In this document: piece by piece, positions 1 to 8,375 of the stretch
Numbering within the stretch: position 1 is the first letter of the stretch
Layout of the letters: the number at the start of each line of letters is the position of its first letter
Assembly: GCA_030066015.1 (NCBI GenBank)
Contig: JASJCL010000073.1
Span: forward strand, 1-32,240
Source of the DNA: Desulfosarcinaceae bacterium
Lineage (GTDB): Bacteria; Desulfobacterota; Desulfobacteria; Desulfobacterales; Desulfosarcinaceae
Direction of reading: 5' to 3'
DNA: 32,240 nucleotides
Notes under the pieces: generated by a model
Database searches by the model: none
Seen by the model: the letters and a program-made list of their open reading frames with translations, nothing else
What the model was told of the DNA's origin: nothing
Translations under genes and position numbers: made by a program

Positions 1-231
1 CTGTTTCACTTGGTCCCAATTCTCTTCAATCATCCCACGGGTACTGAGGTACTTCCAACCTCTAGGGAGCGGCAAGCGACTGCACTGGAAAATCAATTCT
101 AGATAGGGGTTTAGCCCTTACCAATATTCAGGCAGGGGACGAATTATAATTGCTTCAAAATAGGGCTTATGATATTTTTGGTCATGCGATATTAGGCAGT
201 TGGGCGTTACAAGAGCTACCTCGAAACACCA
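1..231. other. Left-edge region without a secure gene
   Basis: This stretch precedes the first plus-strand gene. On the minus strand a reading frame is open from about position 117 to the window edge and carries a protein-like segment (…RGMIEENWDQVKQ…), which loosely recalls part of Tn3-family transposases. Only about 39 codons are visible and the resemblance is from memory, so it is not called as a gene. No convincing promoter for the downstream gene was found: TATGAT at 168-173 has no well-spaced -35 partner. Confidence 0.3.
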
Positions 232-1779
232 ATGTGGAGGCCTCAAGAATTGAAACCTTCGATTTTTGCTAGAATTTCTGAAGGCTATGAATCAGGGAAA
301 ATTGACAGGCGTTCATTTTTAAGACTTTGCGCGGCGGCGGGCGTTGGTTTTTCATCTCCCTACTTTCAGCTCAGTTGCTCTGGGGATCAACTGAGCCATG
401 AAGAAGATAAAGCGGATGCATTAGGTCCCAAATCAGCCGGACTTCTTCGGACTGATCAAAACCTCTTCTTACAAGACATTGGAAAACGCTTCAGCAATCT
501 CACATTGCGGGTTATCAGCGAAGACACCCCACCCTCCAAGGCAACCATTAAACTAATGAGAGAAGAGTTCTCCCCGGTAACCGGAGTAGAAGTAGAGTGG
601 GAGTTGCTCCCGTTGGACCGCGTATTGGCGAAAATTGGGGCTGATATTGGACGCAGGGCTGGAACCCATGATGTATTTTACATGGATCAGGCGTGGATCG
701 GCCGCTTTTACAATGACTGCATATCTCCCCTGGAATTGATGGAGAAAAAAGACGTCGCCTATCCGGACTACCGTTTTAATGATATTCTACCCGCCATTGT
801 GAAACATGTTTCCACATATAAAAACCAGCTTGTCTCAATACCCTATGATATTCCCATCTTCATTACCATGTACCGTAAGGATATTCTTGATGATTTACAG
901 CTGAAGGTGCCGGGGACACTCGAAGAGTATATGGAAGTGGTCAAGGCGATTAACGATTCCTTGGCGCCCAACGTATATGGGACCACGGCAGCATGGAAGT
1001 CCGGCCATTATGGATTGGAATGTAATATGACCGCGTGGCTGTGGGGGCATGGGGGATCAATTTACGCTGAAAAGGGACAATCCGCTCTGAATGATGAGAA
1101 CGCCCATGCAGCCATGATGTACATGCTAGAACTTGGCAAGAACATGGCCCCCGGTGTCACGACCTGGGACTGGTATGGAGAGTCTGAAAGTTTCGCCCAG
1201 GGACAGGCCGGCATCATCACCTCATGGTGTGAATATTTTCCGGTGTATGATGATCCGGCCCGATCCAAAGTCGTCGGGCTGGCAGAGGCAGTGCCTTGCC
1301 CGTTACCGAACTCGTTGAGATCACCAGAACAATGCAGTTTTGGAGAGGTGCCCGGGGTAAGCCACCAGGGCGGCAGCAGCCTAGCGGTCTCCAAGTATAG
1401 CAAACACGTTGATGCGGCGTGGGTATTTGTTCAATGGGCGACGAGTTCCGACGTTACCACACGGGCCTGTGTCTTGGGAGGGGGCTCGAGCCCCATTCGC
1501 CTGAGCAATTATAAAGATCCGCGGGTCAACGAGAAGAAAAGAGTGGGCGCAGGCACCACGCGTCATTTTGACATTGTTCTGGATGCCATTCAACATCATA
1601 TGGGAACAGAACCCCACCTGCCAGGATGGCCATCACTGGCGACAGACGTATTCGCCGTTGAATTGGGAAAAATGACGACAGGGCAACAGGGCATCACGGC
1701 CACTCTGGATAAAATGAAATATGCAGCCGATTCCGTTGCGGAGAAATTGCAGAGGGAATCACGTGATGATGGCAAATAA
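232..1779 (+). CDS. Tat-exported extracellular solute-binding protein (family 1), probable sensor partner
   Basis: The product (515 aa) is a periplasmic binding protein of the ABC sugar type. The N terminus carries a twin-arginine motif (DRRSFLRL, residues 25-32) followed by an Ala/Gly-rich hydrophobic stretch and a cysteine at about residue 49, so Tat export is likely; lipidation is possible but the lipobox is not canonical. The rest has the family-1 pattern, for instance the segment around residues 195-235 (IPYDIPIFITMYRKDIL, then a proline/glycine turn) and a Trp-rich ligand region near 265-330. The start is ambiguous: ATG at 232 has a weak ribosome site, whereas TTG at 250 is preceded by GGAGG at 236-240 with good spacing, and both keep the Tat motif. 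No permease or ATPase gene is adjacent. Instead the 3' end overlaps the start of a histidine kinase, so I infer the protein presents its ligand to that kinase rather than feeding an importer. Confidence 0.85.
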   Translation: MWRPQELKPSIFARISEGYESGKIDRRSFLRLCAAAGVGFSSPYFQLSCSGDQLSHEEDKADALGPKSAGLLRTDQNLFLQDIGKRFSNLTLRVISEDTPPSKATIKLMREEFSPVTGVEVEWELLPLDRVLAKIGADIGRRAGTHDVFYMDQAWIGRFYNDCISPLELMEKKDVAYPDYRFNDILPAIVKHVSTYKNQLVSIPYDIPIFITMYRKDILDDLQLKVPGTLEEYMEVVKAINDSLAPNVYGTTAAWKSGHYGLECNMTAWLWGHGGSIYAEKGQSALNDENAHAAMMYMLELGKNMAPGVTTWDWYGESESFAQGQAGIITSWCEYFPVYDDPARSKVVGLAEAVPCPLPNSLRSPEQCSFGEVPGVSHQGGSSLAVSKYSKHVDAAWVFVQWATSSDVTTRACVLGGGSSPIRLSNYKDPRVNEKKRVGAGTTRHFDIVLDAIQHHMGTEPHLPGWPSLATDVFAVELGKMTTGQQGITATLDKMKYAADSVAEKLQRESRDDGK

Positions 1780-4696
1780 CAGTACGCCCGGACTCAGCTT
1801 GTCCGTCAAACTATTGATATCCTTTCTTGTAGCGGCCCTGGTCCCTTTGAATGTTCTCCTATTTTTCAATATCAGGGCGACCCGTACCTCGCAAGAAACC
1901 ATAGGTTACAACACCCTATCTGCTTCTGCATCACATACCAGCCTTCGTCTGAATGGATTCATTCAAGACAATTTGAACGTGATCCGTGCCGAAGCCCAAT
2001 TGCCGGTATTTTCAGATTTTTTAACGATCTCTGCCAGCAGGGCCAATATTGAAGAAGAAAAAAACCAAGTGACGGATATCCTATCCTCATTGAAAAGAAA
2101 AAATCATGTATTCCTGGCATCTTACGCTTTGCTGGATCATACGGGACGTAATGTTGCCGATACGGAACCTGAAAATGTCGGAAAGAATTTGTCCGGCAGA
2201 TCCTATTTTCTTAAAACCCTGGAGAATGGCTTTCCCTATGTTTCAGACGTAGAGTTCGACGAAAGCGACAACAGGGCCTACCTCTACTTCAGCAGCACTG
2301 TGCAGGACAGCAATGGACGGTTTATTGGCGTACTTCGGTCCAAATTCAGTGCGACCGTTCTCCAGCAGTTGATTGTCCAGGATACGGGGCTGGTCGGGCC
2401 AAAATCATTCGCCATGCTTATCAATCAAGACCACCTGATTCTTGCCTATGGGATCTTCTCGCATGGGGCTGCCGAAAAAACCGTTTTTAATCCGGTGACG
2501 GCCATATCGACTCAGGATGCTGAGACACTCACACGCAAACGACGTCTGCCGCTTAACCGAAAGGCGCATCCCCCTTTCGACCTGCAGGCGCTAAAAAACG
2601 GACTGGATAAGGTGGACAGTCCGCGTCCGTTTTTCGTTAGCCGGCTCCCGTTTACAGAGGATGTCCGGTTTGCAGGTGCTGTGACACGCATCCCCAACAT
2701 GCCTTGGATGGTGGCGTTTTTTCAACCCCTGGATGTGTTTCATACACCCGCAGATGCACAGGTTCTACTGGCAGTCATCATTACCGCCAGTGTCGCTGTG
2801 TTGATCAGTCTTGCCGCCCTGTTCTGGTCCAGGTACTTATCCCGACCCATGCTTCAGTTGGCGAGGGTCGCCAAAAAGATCAGTGAAGGGGATCTATCTG
2901 CAGAATATCGCATAAAGAGCAGGGATGAAATCGGTATCCTTTCAGAAACCCTGAACCTGATGACCAGAAGATTGCGACGCCGTCTAAAGCTTGAATCGTT
3001 TATCTCTTCCATCTCAAAGAAGTTTATTAATATCAAATTAAACGACATCCGTACTGTCATTGACCACACCCTGAAAGACATTGGGAGATTTACTGGCGCA
3101 GATCGGGTGATTCTCTTTCAGCCATCTGGGAGGGATCTTAAAGTTCTGGTGTGCACCAGTGAATGGGTAAAACCCGGAATCACACAACCCCATGAAATCT
3201 CGCGCACGCTGTCAGTTAATGAATATCCTCAATTTTTCGAAAGCCTATCGGGTGAAGGGCTGATCAGCTTCACAACCATCAATGAAACTGATCTCCATCT
3301 AGCGGCCCCCTACTGGTTGTCCAGAAACACCGCCAGCGCCATTTGTGTAACCATACCAAGGCCTGGCGACAGCATCGGGTTTATCGGAATTGAATCAATC
3401 GAAGAAATAGGACGATTTCGGTCCGACACCCTATACCTGTTGAATATGTCCGCAGAAATCATCGGATCGGCCTTGGAAAGAAGACAGATTGAGGTCGAAA
3501 AAGAGAGCGCTTATTCGCAGATACACAACCTCCAAAATTATCTGTCAAATGTTATCAACTCCATGCCATCGGTACTAATTGGCGTGGATCAACAAATCCG
3601 GGTTACCCAATGGAACATGATGGCGGAAGACAAAATTGGTATTACGGCCGAAAATGCACGTGGCGTGTTTTTGCCCGACCTGATCCCGTGGATGTTGCCC
3701 GAATTGGAGAAAATCTCCAATAGTATTGTCAACCGTCAGATCGTTCTCGTTCAAAAACGTCCCAGGAGTGCGGCAGACAGAACCTGTTACGAGGATATGA
3801 CAATATATCCCTTGGTCACTGACGGCAAGAGCGGTGGGGCTGTGATCAGAATCGATGATGTAACGGAAAAAGTCGAGATGGAAGAGATCATGGTCCAGAG
3901 TGAAAGAATGCTCTCCGTGGGCGGCTTGGCTGCGGGTATGGCCCATGAGATAAACAATCCATTGGCCGGTATGCTTCAATCTGCCAATGTCATGAAATCA
4001 CGGCTTCAGCGTCTCGATATGAAAGCCAATATTCGAGCGGCGGATGAAATTGGGATCTCCATGCGCCATATCCGGGAATTTATGGAAAAGCGTGGAATTT
4101 TTAGTATGATTAACGACATTAACGAATCCGGAAGCCGGGTGGTGGAAATTATAGACAACATGCTGGGCTTTGCGAGAAAAACAGATACGGTGACATCATC
4201 CCATTATCCGGACCGACTGCTGAACCAAACCCTCGAACTTGCAGCCTCAGATTATGACCTGAAGAAACAATATGATTTCAAAACCATCAAAATAGTTAGA
4301 GCCTATGAAGAAAACCTTCCGATGCTGCCCTGCGAGGGGAGTAAAATCCAGCAAGTGTTCCTCAATATTCTTAGGAACGGTTCTCAGGCGATGCACACTC
4401 ACGGGACATGTGATGGTCTTCCCCCCACCTTCATCCTGAGGGTGGCGGTTGAAAGCCTCCCGCCCATGGTCAGGATAGAAATACAGGATAATGGTCCCGG
4501 TATGAATGAACATACCCGCAAAAAAATCTTCGAACCTTTCTTCACGACGAAACCCGTCGGTGAAGGTACCGGATTGGGTTTATCCGTATCCTATTTCATT
4601 ATTGTTGAAAACCACGGCGGAACCCTGGATGTGGTTTCAGCGCCAGGCAAGGGCACGAATTTTATTCTCAGGTTGCCTTTAGAACGAGATGGGTGA
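1766..4696 (+). CDS. Membrane histidine kinase, Cache-HAMP-GAF-PAS-HisKA-HATPase
   Basis: About 976 aa. A membrane helix (about 13-34) is followed by a large periplasmic region of double-Cache type, a second helix (about 333-354) and a HAMP linker containing LSRPMLQLARVAKKISEGDL. A GAF-like domain lies at about 425-575 and a PAS domain at about 590-690. The phosphoacceptor helix reads MAHEINNPLAG with His near residue 727. The ATP-binding lobe shows the N box (NILRNGSQAM), G1 (DNGPGM), F box (FEPFFTTKP) and G2 (GEGTGLGLS). I chose ATG 1766 because AGAGGG at 1751-1756 is well placed; the frame is open back to 1721, and GTG 1763 is an alternative. It overlaps the upstream binding-protein gene by 14 bases, implying translational coupling. 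No response regulator is in the window, so its partner is encoded elsewhere or left of position 1. The ligand is unknown. Confidence 0.9.
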   Translation: MMANNSTPGLSLSVKLLISFLVAALVPLNVLLFFNIRATRTSQETIGYNTLSASASHTSLRLNGFIQDNLNVIRAEAQLPVFSDFLTISASRANIEEEKNQVTDILSSLKRKNHVFLASYALLDHTGRNVADTEPENVGKNLSGRSYFLKTLENGFPYVSDVEFDESDNRAYLYFSSTVQDSNGRFIGVLRSKFSATVLQQLIVQDTGLVGPKSFAMLINQDHLILAYGIFSHGAAEKTVFNPVTAISTQDAETLTRKRRLPLNRKAHPPFDLQALKNGLDKVDSPRPFFVSRLPFTEDVRFAGAVTRIPNMPWMVAFFQPLDVFHTPADAQVLLAVIITASVAVLISLAALFWSRYLSRPMLQLARVAKKISEGDLSAEYRIKSRDEIGILSETLNLMTRRLRRRLKLESFISSISKKFINIKLNDIRTVIDHTLKDIGRFTGADRVILFQPSGRDLKVLVCTSEWVKPGITQPHEISRTLSVNEYPQFFESLSGEGLISFTTINETDLHLAAPYWLSRNTASAICVTIPRPGDSIGFIGIESIEEIGRFRSDTLYLLNMSAEIIGSALERRQIEVEKESAYSQIHNLQNYLSNVINSMPSVLIGVDQQIRVTQWNMMAEDKIGITAENARGVFLPDLIPWMLPELEKISNSIVNRQIVLVQKRPRSAADRTCYEDMTIYPLVTDGKSGGAVIRIDDVTEKVEMEEIMVQSERMLSVGGLAAGMAHEINNPLAGMLQSANVMKSRLQRLDMKANIRAADEIGISMRHIREFMEKRGIFSMINDINESGSRVVEIIDNMLGFARKTDTVTSSHYPDRLLNQTLELAASDYDLKKQYDFKTIKIVRAYEENLPMLPCEGSKIQQVFLNILRNGSQAMHTHGTCDGLPPTFILRVAVESLPPMVRIEIQDNGPGMNEHTRKKIFEPFFTTKPVGEGTGLGLSVSYFIIVENHGGTLDVVSAPGKGTNFILRLPLERDG

Positions 4697-4950
4697 TTGA
4701 GATGGGTTTGAATAATGAACGCCTGCCGGTGGTCATTGCCGTTGGAGACCACATACGATAATTGCCACAGTCCTCCCGGTGGTGCCTTGATGATAACTTC
4801 TTCATCGAACGTCGTCAATTTCTACAGGCTGTACCACTTCCGCCACAAAATCCATGCATGAATCGGGCTCGCTCAATCTGACCCCATCTCCTTTGCCGGC
4901 GGATGAATGACTTTCATGGCCATAGGCTTGGCGAAGTATGAACGCACAGT
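4697..4950. other. Convergent intergenic region
   Basis: This lies between the 3' ends of the histidine kinase (plus) and the MoaD-like gene (minus). A short inverted repeat (GTGGTC … GACCAC, near 4720-4750) has no T-run, so I do not call a terminator. On the minus strand, one frame reads a start at about 4920 and continues to about 4670 with two in-frame stops and protein-like segments (MKVIHPPAKEMGSD; then TTFDEEVIIKAPPGGLWQL). It may be a relic gene, but this is weak. Confidence 0.3.
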
Positions 4951-5184
4951 CTATCCACCGGCCATCGTCCCGTAAAAATGAACCTGAGCACTTTCACCCA
5001 CCGGTTCATCGAGCGCCTTGCGCACCCCATCTACGATGGCGAAAACGATAAGCACGGGCGGAACGCCGACCTCCAGTGCGGCCTCGTGCAGCGTCTTCTC
5101 CTTCGAGATCTCAACCGTCACTTGCTTCGGAAGCGCTGGGACCACGCTCCGAATGGTGTCAGCAATGTGGATGGAAACGGCCAT
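4951..5184 (-). CDS. MoaD/ThiS-family ubiquitin-like sulfur carrier
   Basis: This is a 77-aa protein of beta-grasp sulfur-carrier type, ending in the Gly-Gly tail (…HFYGTMAGG) that is adenylated and thiocarboxylated in MoaD and ThiS. The central PPVLIVFAIVDG segment fits the hydrophobic strand pair of the fold. I set the start at ATG 5184, four bases after the AOR stop codon, preceded by GGGGA; a longer frame opens at 5232 inside AOR but lacks family-like sequence. Small MoaD-like genes often sit next to AOR-family genes and are thought to serve pterin cofactor synthesis for W/Mo. It is the last gene of the long minus-strand run. A dedicated role in making this AOR's cofactor is inferred from position. 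Confidence 0.8.
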   Translation of the reverse strand: MAVSIHIADTIRSVVPALPKQVTVEISKEKTLHEAALEVGVPPVLIVFAIVDGVRKALDEPVGESAQVHFYGTMAGG

Positions 5185-5188
5185 GGCG

Positions 5189-7102
5189 TCAGCCGTCCCC
5201 ATGGCAGGCCCAGGTGGCCATGGTGCGGGCAACCGCTTTCAAACCACAGCGCTCCAGGGTGGCCGCCGTGGGGAGGCCGTTGCGGTCCCACCCCCTGAGG
5301 TCGTAGTATTCGTCCAGGAGGATGTCGATCTCCGCCCGGCTGATACAGTGTCCCTCGTTGGGGCCATCGGGTATCGGCTCGGCCATGAAGCGCTCCGGCG
5401 GATAGTCCCAGGCGCGGCCGAAGCCCTGAAGTTCACGGGCTGAGATACTGCGGGTGAGGTGCCAAACTTTTTCGGAGACGGCCAGCATATCGTCCCAGCT
5501 CAGCGGGTTGCCGGTGATCACGGCGAAGAGGCGCTCGTAGTGTTCCACCTCGAAACCGAGTTCCATGAACTGAAGCCGGCAGATCCCTAGAAGGTCGAAG
5601 AGGGGTCGCAGGTGCTGGCTGGCGATAACGTTTGCCGCTCGTCCTGTGACCTCCGATTTGGGCAGCCGTTCACGCTTGCCTTTACTGGCGATGAGGTCAT
5701 GGACGCTGCCCGAACTACCGGCCAGGTCGTGTCCCAGCACCCAGGCGCGGGCGTGGTGGGCGCCGATGTCGCTGGTCATATAGGCCAGCATCATCCCGGG
5801 CGCATTCCGGCACTCGTAACCGCTCCACTCCAGCCCCTTGACGTGGATGGCGAACGCTTCCGATCCCTGACCGACCTTTTGCGCGGCAGTTTTGACACCG
5901 TGCGCCAGCAGATCGCCAATCCCCTCCCGTCGCGAGATGCATTCGAGCAGGTGCACCACCGACGCCAGGTCGCCGAACTGAACATCGCGGCCGATCGTCT
6001 CCCGGTCGAGGAGCCCCTTTTCATAGCATTCGATGGCCCAGGAGCAGACCACACCGGCGCTGATAGTGTCCAATCCCAGCTCGTCACAAACATAATTGGC
6101 GTAGGCGATTTCGGAAATCTCACCGATGAGACAATTACTGCCCAGCAGGGAGATGGTTTCAAATTCGGGACCCTCCACATAGACGTCGCCCAAGCCTGTT
6201 CTGGCTTTGCCGTATTTACCGCAGGGGGTGGGACAGCAGTAGCAGCCTTTGTCGGTGATCTTGAGTTCGCGCAGAATGGCGGCCCCATTGATCTGGGTGT
6301 GCTGGTCCCAGTAGGAGGTCTGGAAATTCCGGGTGGGGAAGGCCCCCACGCGGTTGATCCAATCGGTGATGCCGGCCGTCCCCTCAGGGGTCCATCCAGT
6401 AAATCCGGGTTTGGTGCGGATCGCCTGGAAGGCGTTCAGCCCTTCCGTCAAGGCCGCCTTGGGATCTGCCACTGGAATCGAACCGGTGCCCTTGACGGCG
6501 ATGGCCTTGATATTCTTCGATCCCAACACGGCACCGATACCCACCCGGCCGGCCTGGCGGCCGAAATCGTGGGTGATGCAGGCGTAGACCACACCGTTCT
6601 CCCCGGCGGGGCCGATGGTGAGGATCTGATAGGCATCGCCCAGCTCTGCCTTCAAGCGTGCTTCTGTCGCAATGGATCCCATGCCCCAGAGGTCACCGGC
6701 GGGTTTGAGAGCGATGCGCTCATCCTCGATCACCAAGAGGCTGGCCTGGGGCGCCCGACCGGTGAGGATCAGCATGTCGTAGCCGGCGTACTTCAGGGAC
6801 GGGCCGAAGTGGCCGCCCAGGTTGCTGTCCCCGTACCCCCCCGTGGCGGGCGATTTGCAGCCAAAGTGGGTTTTGCCCGAGGCCGGCATGAAGTGGCCGC
6901 TCATGGGACCGGAAGCGGCAATGAAGAGGTTCTCCGGCCCCAGGGGATCGGCCTGGGGCGGCAACTCGTCAAAGAGGGTCTTGGCCACGAAACCCCTTCC
7001 ACCGATGAAGCTATGGGCCATCTCGGCCGGGAGGGGCTGTTTGGCGATCTTGTCTTGAGTAAGGTCGATGCGCAGGATGGTACCTGCATAGCCAGGTAAC
7101 AT
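5189..7102 (-). CDS. aor: Aldehyde:ferredoxin oxidoreductase (AOR family)
   Basis: The product (637 aa) belongs to the tungsten/molybdenum-pterin AOR family, which oxidises aldehydes to carboxylates with ferredoxin-level electrons. The N-terminal domain is typical (GYAGTILRIDL, then FIGGRGFVAK, and SGKTHFGCKSPATGGYGDSNLGG split by short spacers). The cluster ligands are visible as C287-x2-C290-x3-C294 with the distant fourth Cys at 508, close in number to Pyrococcus AOR (288, 291, 295, 494). ATG 7102 has an excellent AAAGGAG site, so the longer frame reaching 7195, which overlaps the ferredoxin gene, is rejected. The four-cluster ferredoxin gene ends 13 bases upstream and the MoaD-like gene follows after four bases, giving a compact AOR module. 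Alternatives within the family (benzoyl-CoA-reductase BamB type, or other W enzymes) cannot be excluded, but none of their partner genes is nearby. Confidence 0.92.
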   Translation of the reverse strand: MLPGYAGTILRIDLTQDKIAKQPLPAEMAHSFIGGRGFVAKTLFDELPPQADPLGPENLFIAASGPMSGHFMPASGKTHFGCKSPATGGYGDSNLGGHFGPSLKYAGYDMLILTGRAPQASLLVIEDERIALKPAGDLWGMGSIATEARLKAELGDAYQILTIGPAGENGVVYACITHDFGRQAGRVGIGAVLGSKNIKAIAVKGTGSIPVADPKAALTEGLNAFQAIRTKPGFTGWTPEGTAGITDWINRVGAFPTRNFQTSYWDQHTQINGAAILRELKITDKGCYCCPTPCGKYGKARTGLGDVYVEGPEFETISLLGSNCLIGEISEIAYANYVCDELGLDTISAGVVCSWAIECYEKGLLDRETIGRDVQFGDLASVVHLLECISRREGIGDLLAHGVKTAAQKVGQGSEAFAIHVKGLEWSGYECRNAPGMMLAYMTSDIGAHHARAWVLGHDLAGSSGSVHDLIASKGKRERLPKSEVTGRAANVIASQHLRPLFDLLGICRLQFMELGFEVEHYERLFAVITGNPLSWDDMLAVSEKVWHLTRSISARELQGFGRAWDYPPERFMAEPIPDGPNEGHCISRAEIDILLDEYYDLRGWDRNGLPTAATLERCGLKAVARTMATWACHGDG

Positions 7103-7115
7103 GGTTGGATCTCCT

Positions 7116-7502
7116 TTAGTCCTCTGCAATGACCAGGGCGTCGCGGGGGCACACCGCCGCACAGGCCTTGCAAAGCGTGCATTTGATGGGGGCATCCAGG
7201 CGGGCGTGTTCGAACATCACCCCATGGGGACAGGCGTCGACGCACTCCCCACAAGTGATGCAGGCATCCGTGTCTACCAGAAAGATACCGTTCTCCTCTT
7301 CGATGGCCTCAACTGGGCAGGCCTCGGCGCAGACCCCGCACTGGTCGCAGAGACGGATCTCGTAGACCCCTGGTGCCGGGAAGCGGCCGTGGATGCTGAG
7401 GGCCGCCATGGCGGGATTGACCTGACCGAAGTTGGTCAACCCGCAGACCAGCTTGCAGGCGCCGCACCCCGAGCAGTGTTCCGATTTGGCGATGAGCTTC
7501 AT
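7116..7502 (-). CDS. Four-cluster [4Fe-4S] ferredoxin, AorA-like electron-transfer subunit
   Basis: A 128-aa iron-sulfur protein with sixteen cysteines in four cluster-binding sets: C10-C13-C16-C20, C52-C55-C58-C62, C81-C84-C87-C91 and C108-C111-C114-C118. No membrane segment or export signal is visible, so it should act in the cytoplasm. The gene lies directly upstream of aor. This pairing of an AOR catalytic subunit with a small polyferredoxin matches the AorA-AorB arrangement described for multi-subunit AORs of anaerobic aromatic degraders; an AorC-like flavoprotein subunit is not seen here. It probably carries electrons from the AOR active site to soluble ferredoxin or another acceptor. 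Confidence 0.88.
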   Translation of the reverse strand: MKLIAKSEHCSGCGACKLVCGLTNFGQVNPAMAALSIHGRFPAPGVYEIRLCDQCGVCAEACPVEAIEEENGIFLVDTDACITCGECVDACPHGVMFEHARLDAPIKCTLCKACAAVCPRDALVIAED

Positions 7503-7568
7503 CTTCCGATCCTGTTGGTAGTGTTATTGTTCTTTAGGCCCTGGCCAGAAATAGGCACCGGCTAATGT

Positions 7569-8333
7569 TCAGGCGATCTTCTCCTTGACCGCATCCAGCG
7601 CTTTGTTCAGACTTTCAAATCCGCCCTGGGCATCGATGGTGGCCATGGCCTGTTCGTTGAGGCCGCCCGGGGTCATGGATTCGGCTACCAGGGCGGGGAT
7701 ATCGCCGCCGGGAACCGATTCAGCGATGGTCGCCAGGGCGCCGAACATGGCGGCGGCATAGGCGGCCGCCTTCTCCCTCTGGATTCCCTCGGCAGTCGTC
7801 CAGGCGGTTACCGCTTCCATCATGGCATAGTAGGGGGCCATGAGGGCAGTGACGATGGAGAGGGTCTCGAGCTGGGACTCGCGGTCCAGCTGGATGACGG
7901 TCCCCAGAGGCCTGAAGAAGGCGGTCACCTGGTCGTGGTGGGGATACAGGGCGATGGGGCCCTTGTGGATGGCCGTGCAGGGCAGTGGGACCGCGCGCAC
8001 GATCTGCGTCGCAGGGAGCACCAGGGGGCGGACGGCCGCGATGGGAGTGCCGGCCAGCAGGTGGATAATGGGTTGATCGCTGCGGAAATTCAAGGGCGCG
8101 AGAATGCTCTCCTTGTGCTGGGGCAAGACCGCCAACACCACCAGATCCGACCGATCGACCACCGCCTGGTTGTCGGCAGCCATCTCGACCGGTACATAGG
8201 CTTCGGCGAGTCGGGCCGCTTTCTTTCGATTGCGGGGGGAGACCCAGATCTTCTGAGGCGGCCTGTCCGTGGTGCAGAGGCCCGTGACGATGGCGCTGGT
8301 GATAGCGCCCGTGCCAATAAATCCGTAGTCCAT
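7569..8333 (-). CDS. Pyrroline-5-carboxylate reductase-like protein (ProC family)
   Basis: A 254-aa NAD(P)-dependent reductase. The N terminus is a Rossmann fold with GFIGTGAITSAI (residues 4-15), then the usual alternating strands (LVVLAVLPQ; PIIHLLAGTPI) and the central IVRAVPLPCTAIHKG segment, which corresponds to the RxMPN region of ProC. The C-terminal helical domain carries SMTPGGLNEQAM, the counterpart of the ProC signature (S-P-G-G-T). ProC reduces 1-pyrroline-5-carboxylate to proline. Here it is not beside proline biosynthesis genes but in an operon with a glycyl radical enzyme and betaine importers. That fits the known pairing of GRE hydroxyproline dehydratase (HypD) with a P5C reductase. 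The product could instead reduce a related cyclic imine. The gene may be paralogous to a housekeeping proC elsewhere. Confidence 0.82.
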   Translation of the reverse strand: MDYGFIGTGAITSAIVTGLCTTDRPPQKIWVSPRNRKKAARLAEAYVPVEMAADNQAVVDRSDLVVLAVLPQHKESILAPLNFRSDQPIIHLLAGTPIAAVRPLVLPATQIVRAVPLPCTAIHKGPIALYPHHDQVTAFFRPLGTVIQLDRESQLETLSIVTALMAPYYAMMEAVTAWTTAEGIQREKAAAYAAAMFGALATIAESVPGGDIPALVAESMTPGGLNEQAMATIDAQGGFESLNKALDAVKEKIA

Positions 8334-8375
8334 TCAGCTATTCTCCTTCACTGGCATGGCGGGTGACCGAGCCCG

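Noticed and set aside
4591-4818. Minus-strand frame with protein-like start at the convergent junction
   Set aside because: It runs into the histidine kinase gene, has no ribosome site, and only extends upstream through stop codons; at best a relic.
5612-7099. Long plus-strand open frame (495 codons) over the AOR gene
   Set aside because: It is antisense to a well-supported gene; its length reflects high G+C content, and it has no recognisable motifs.
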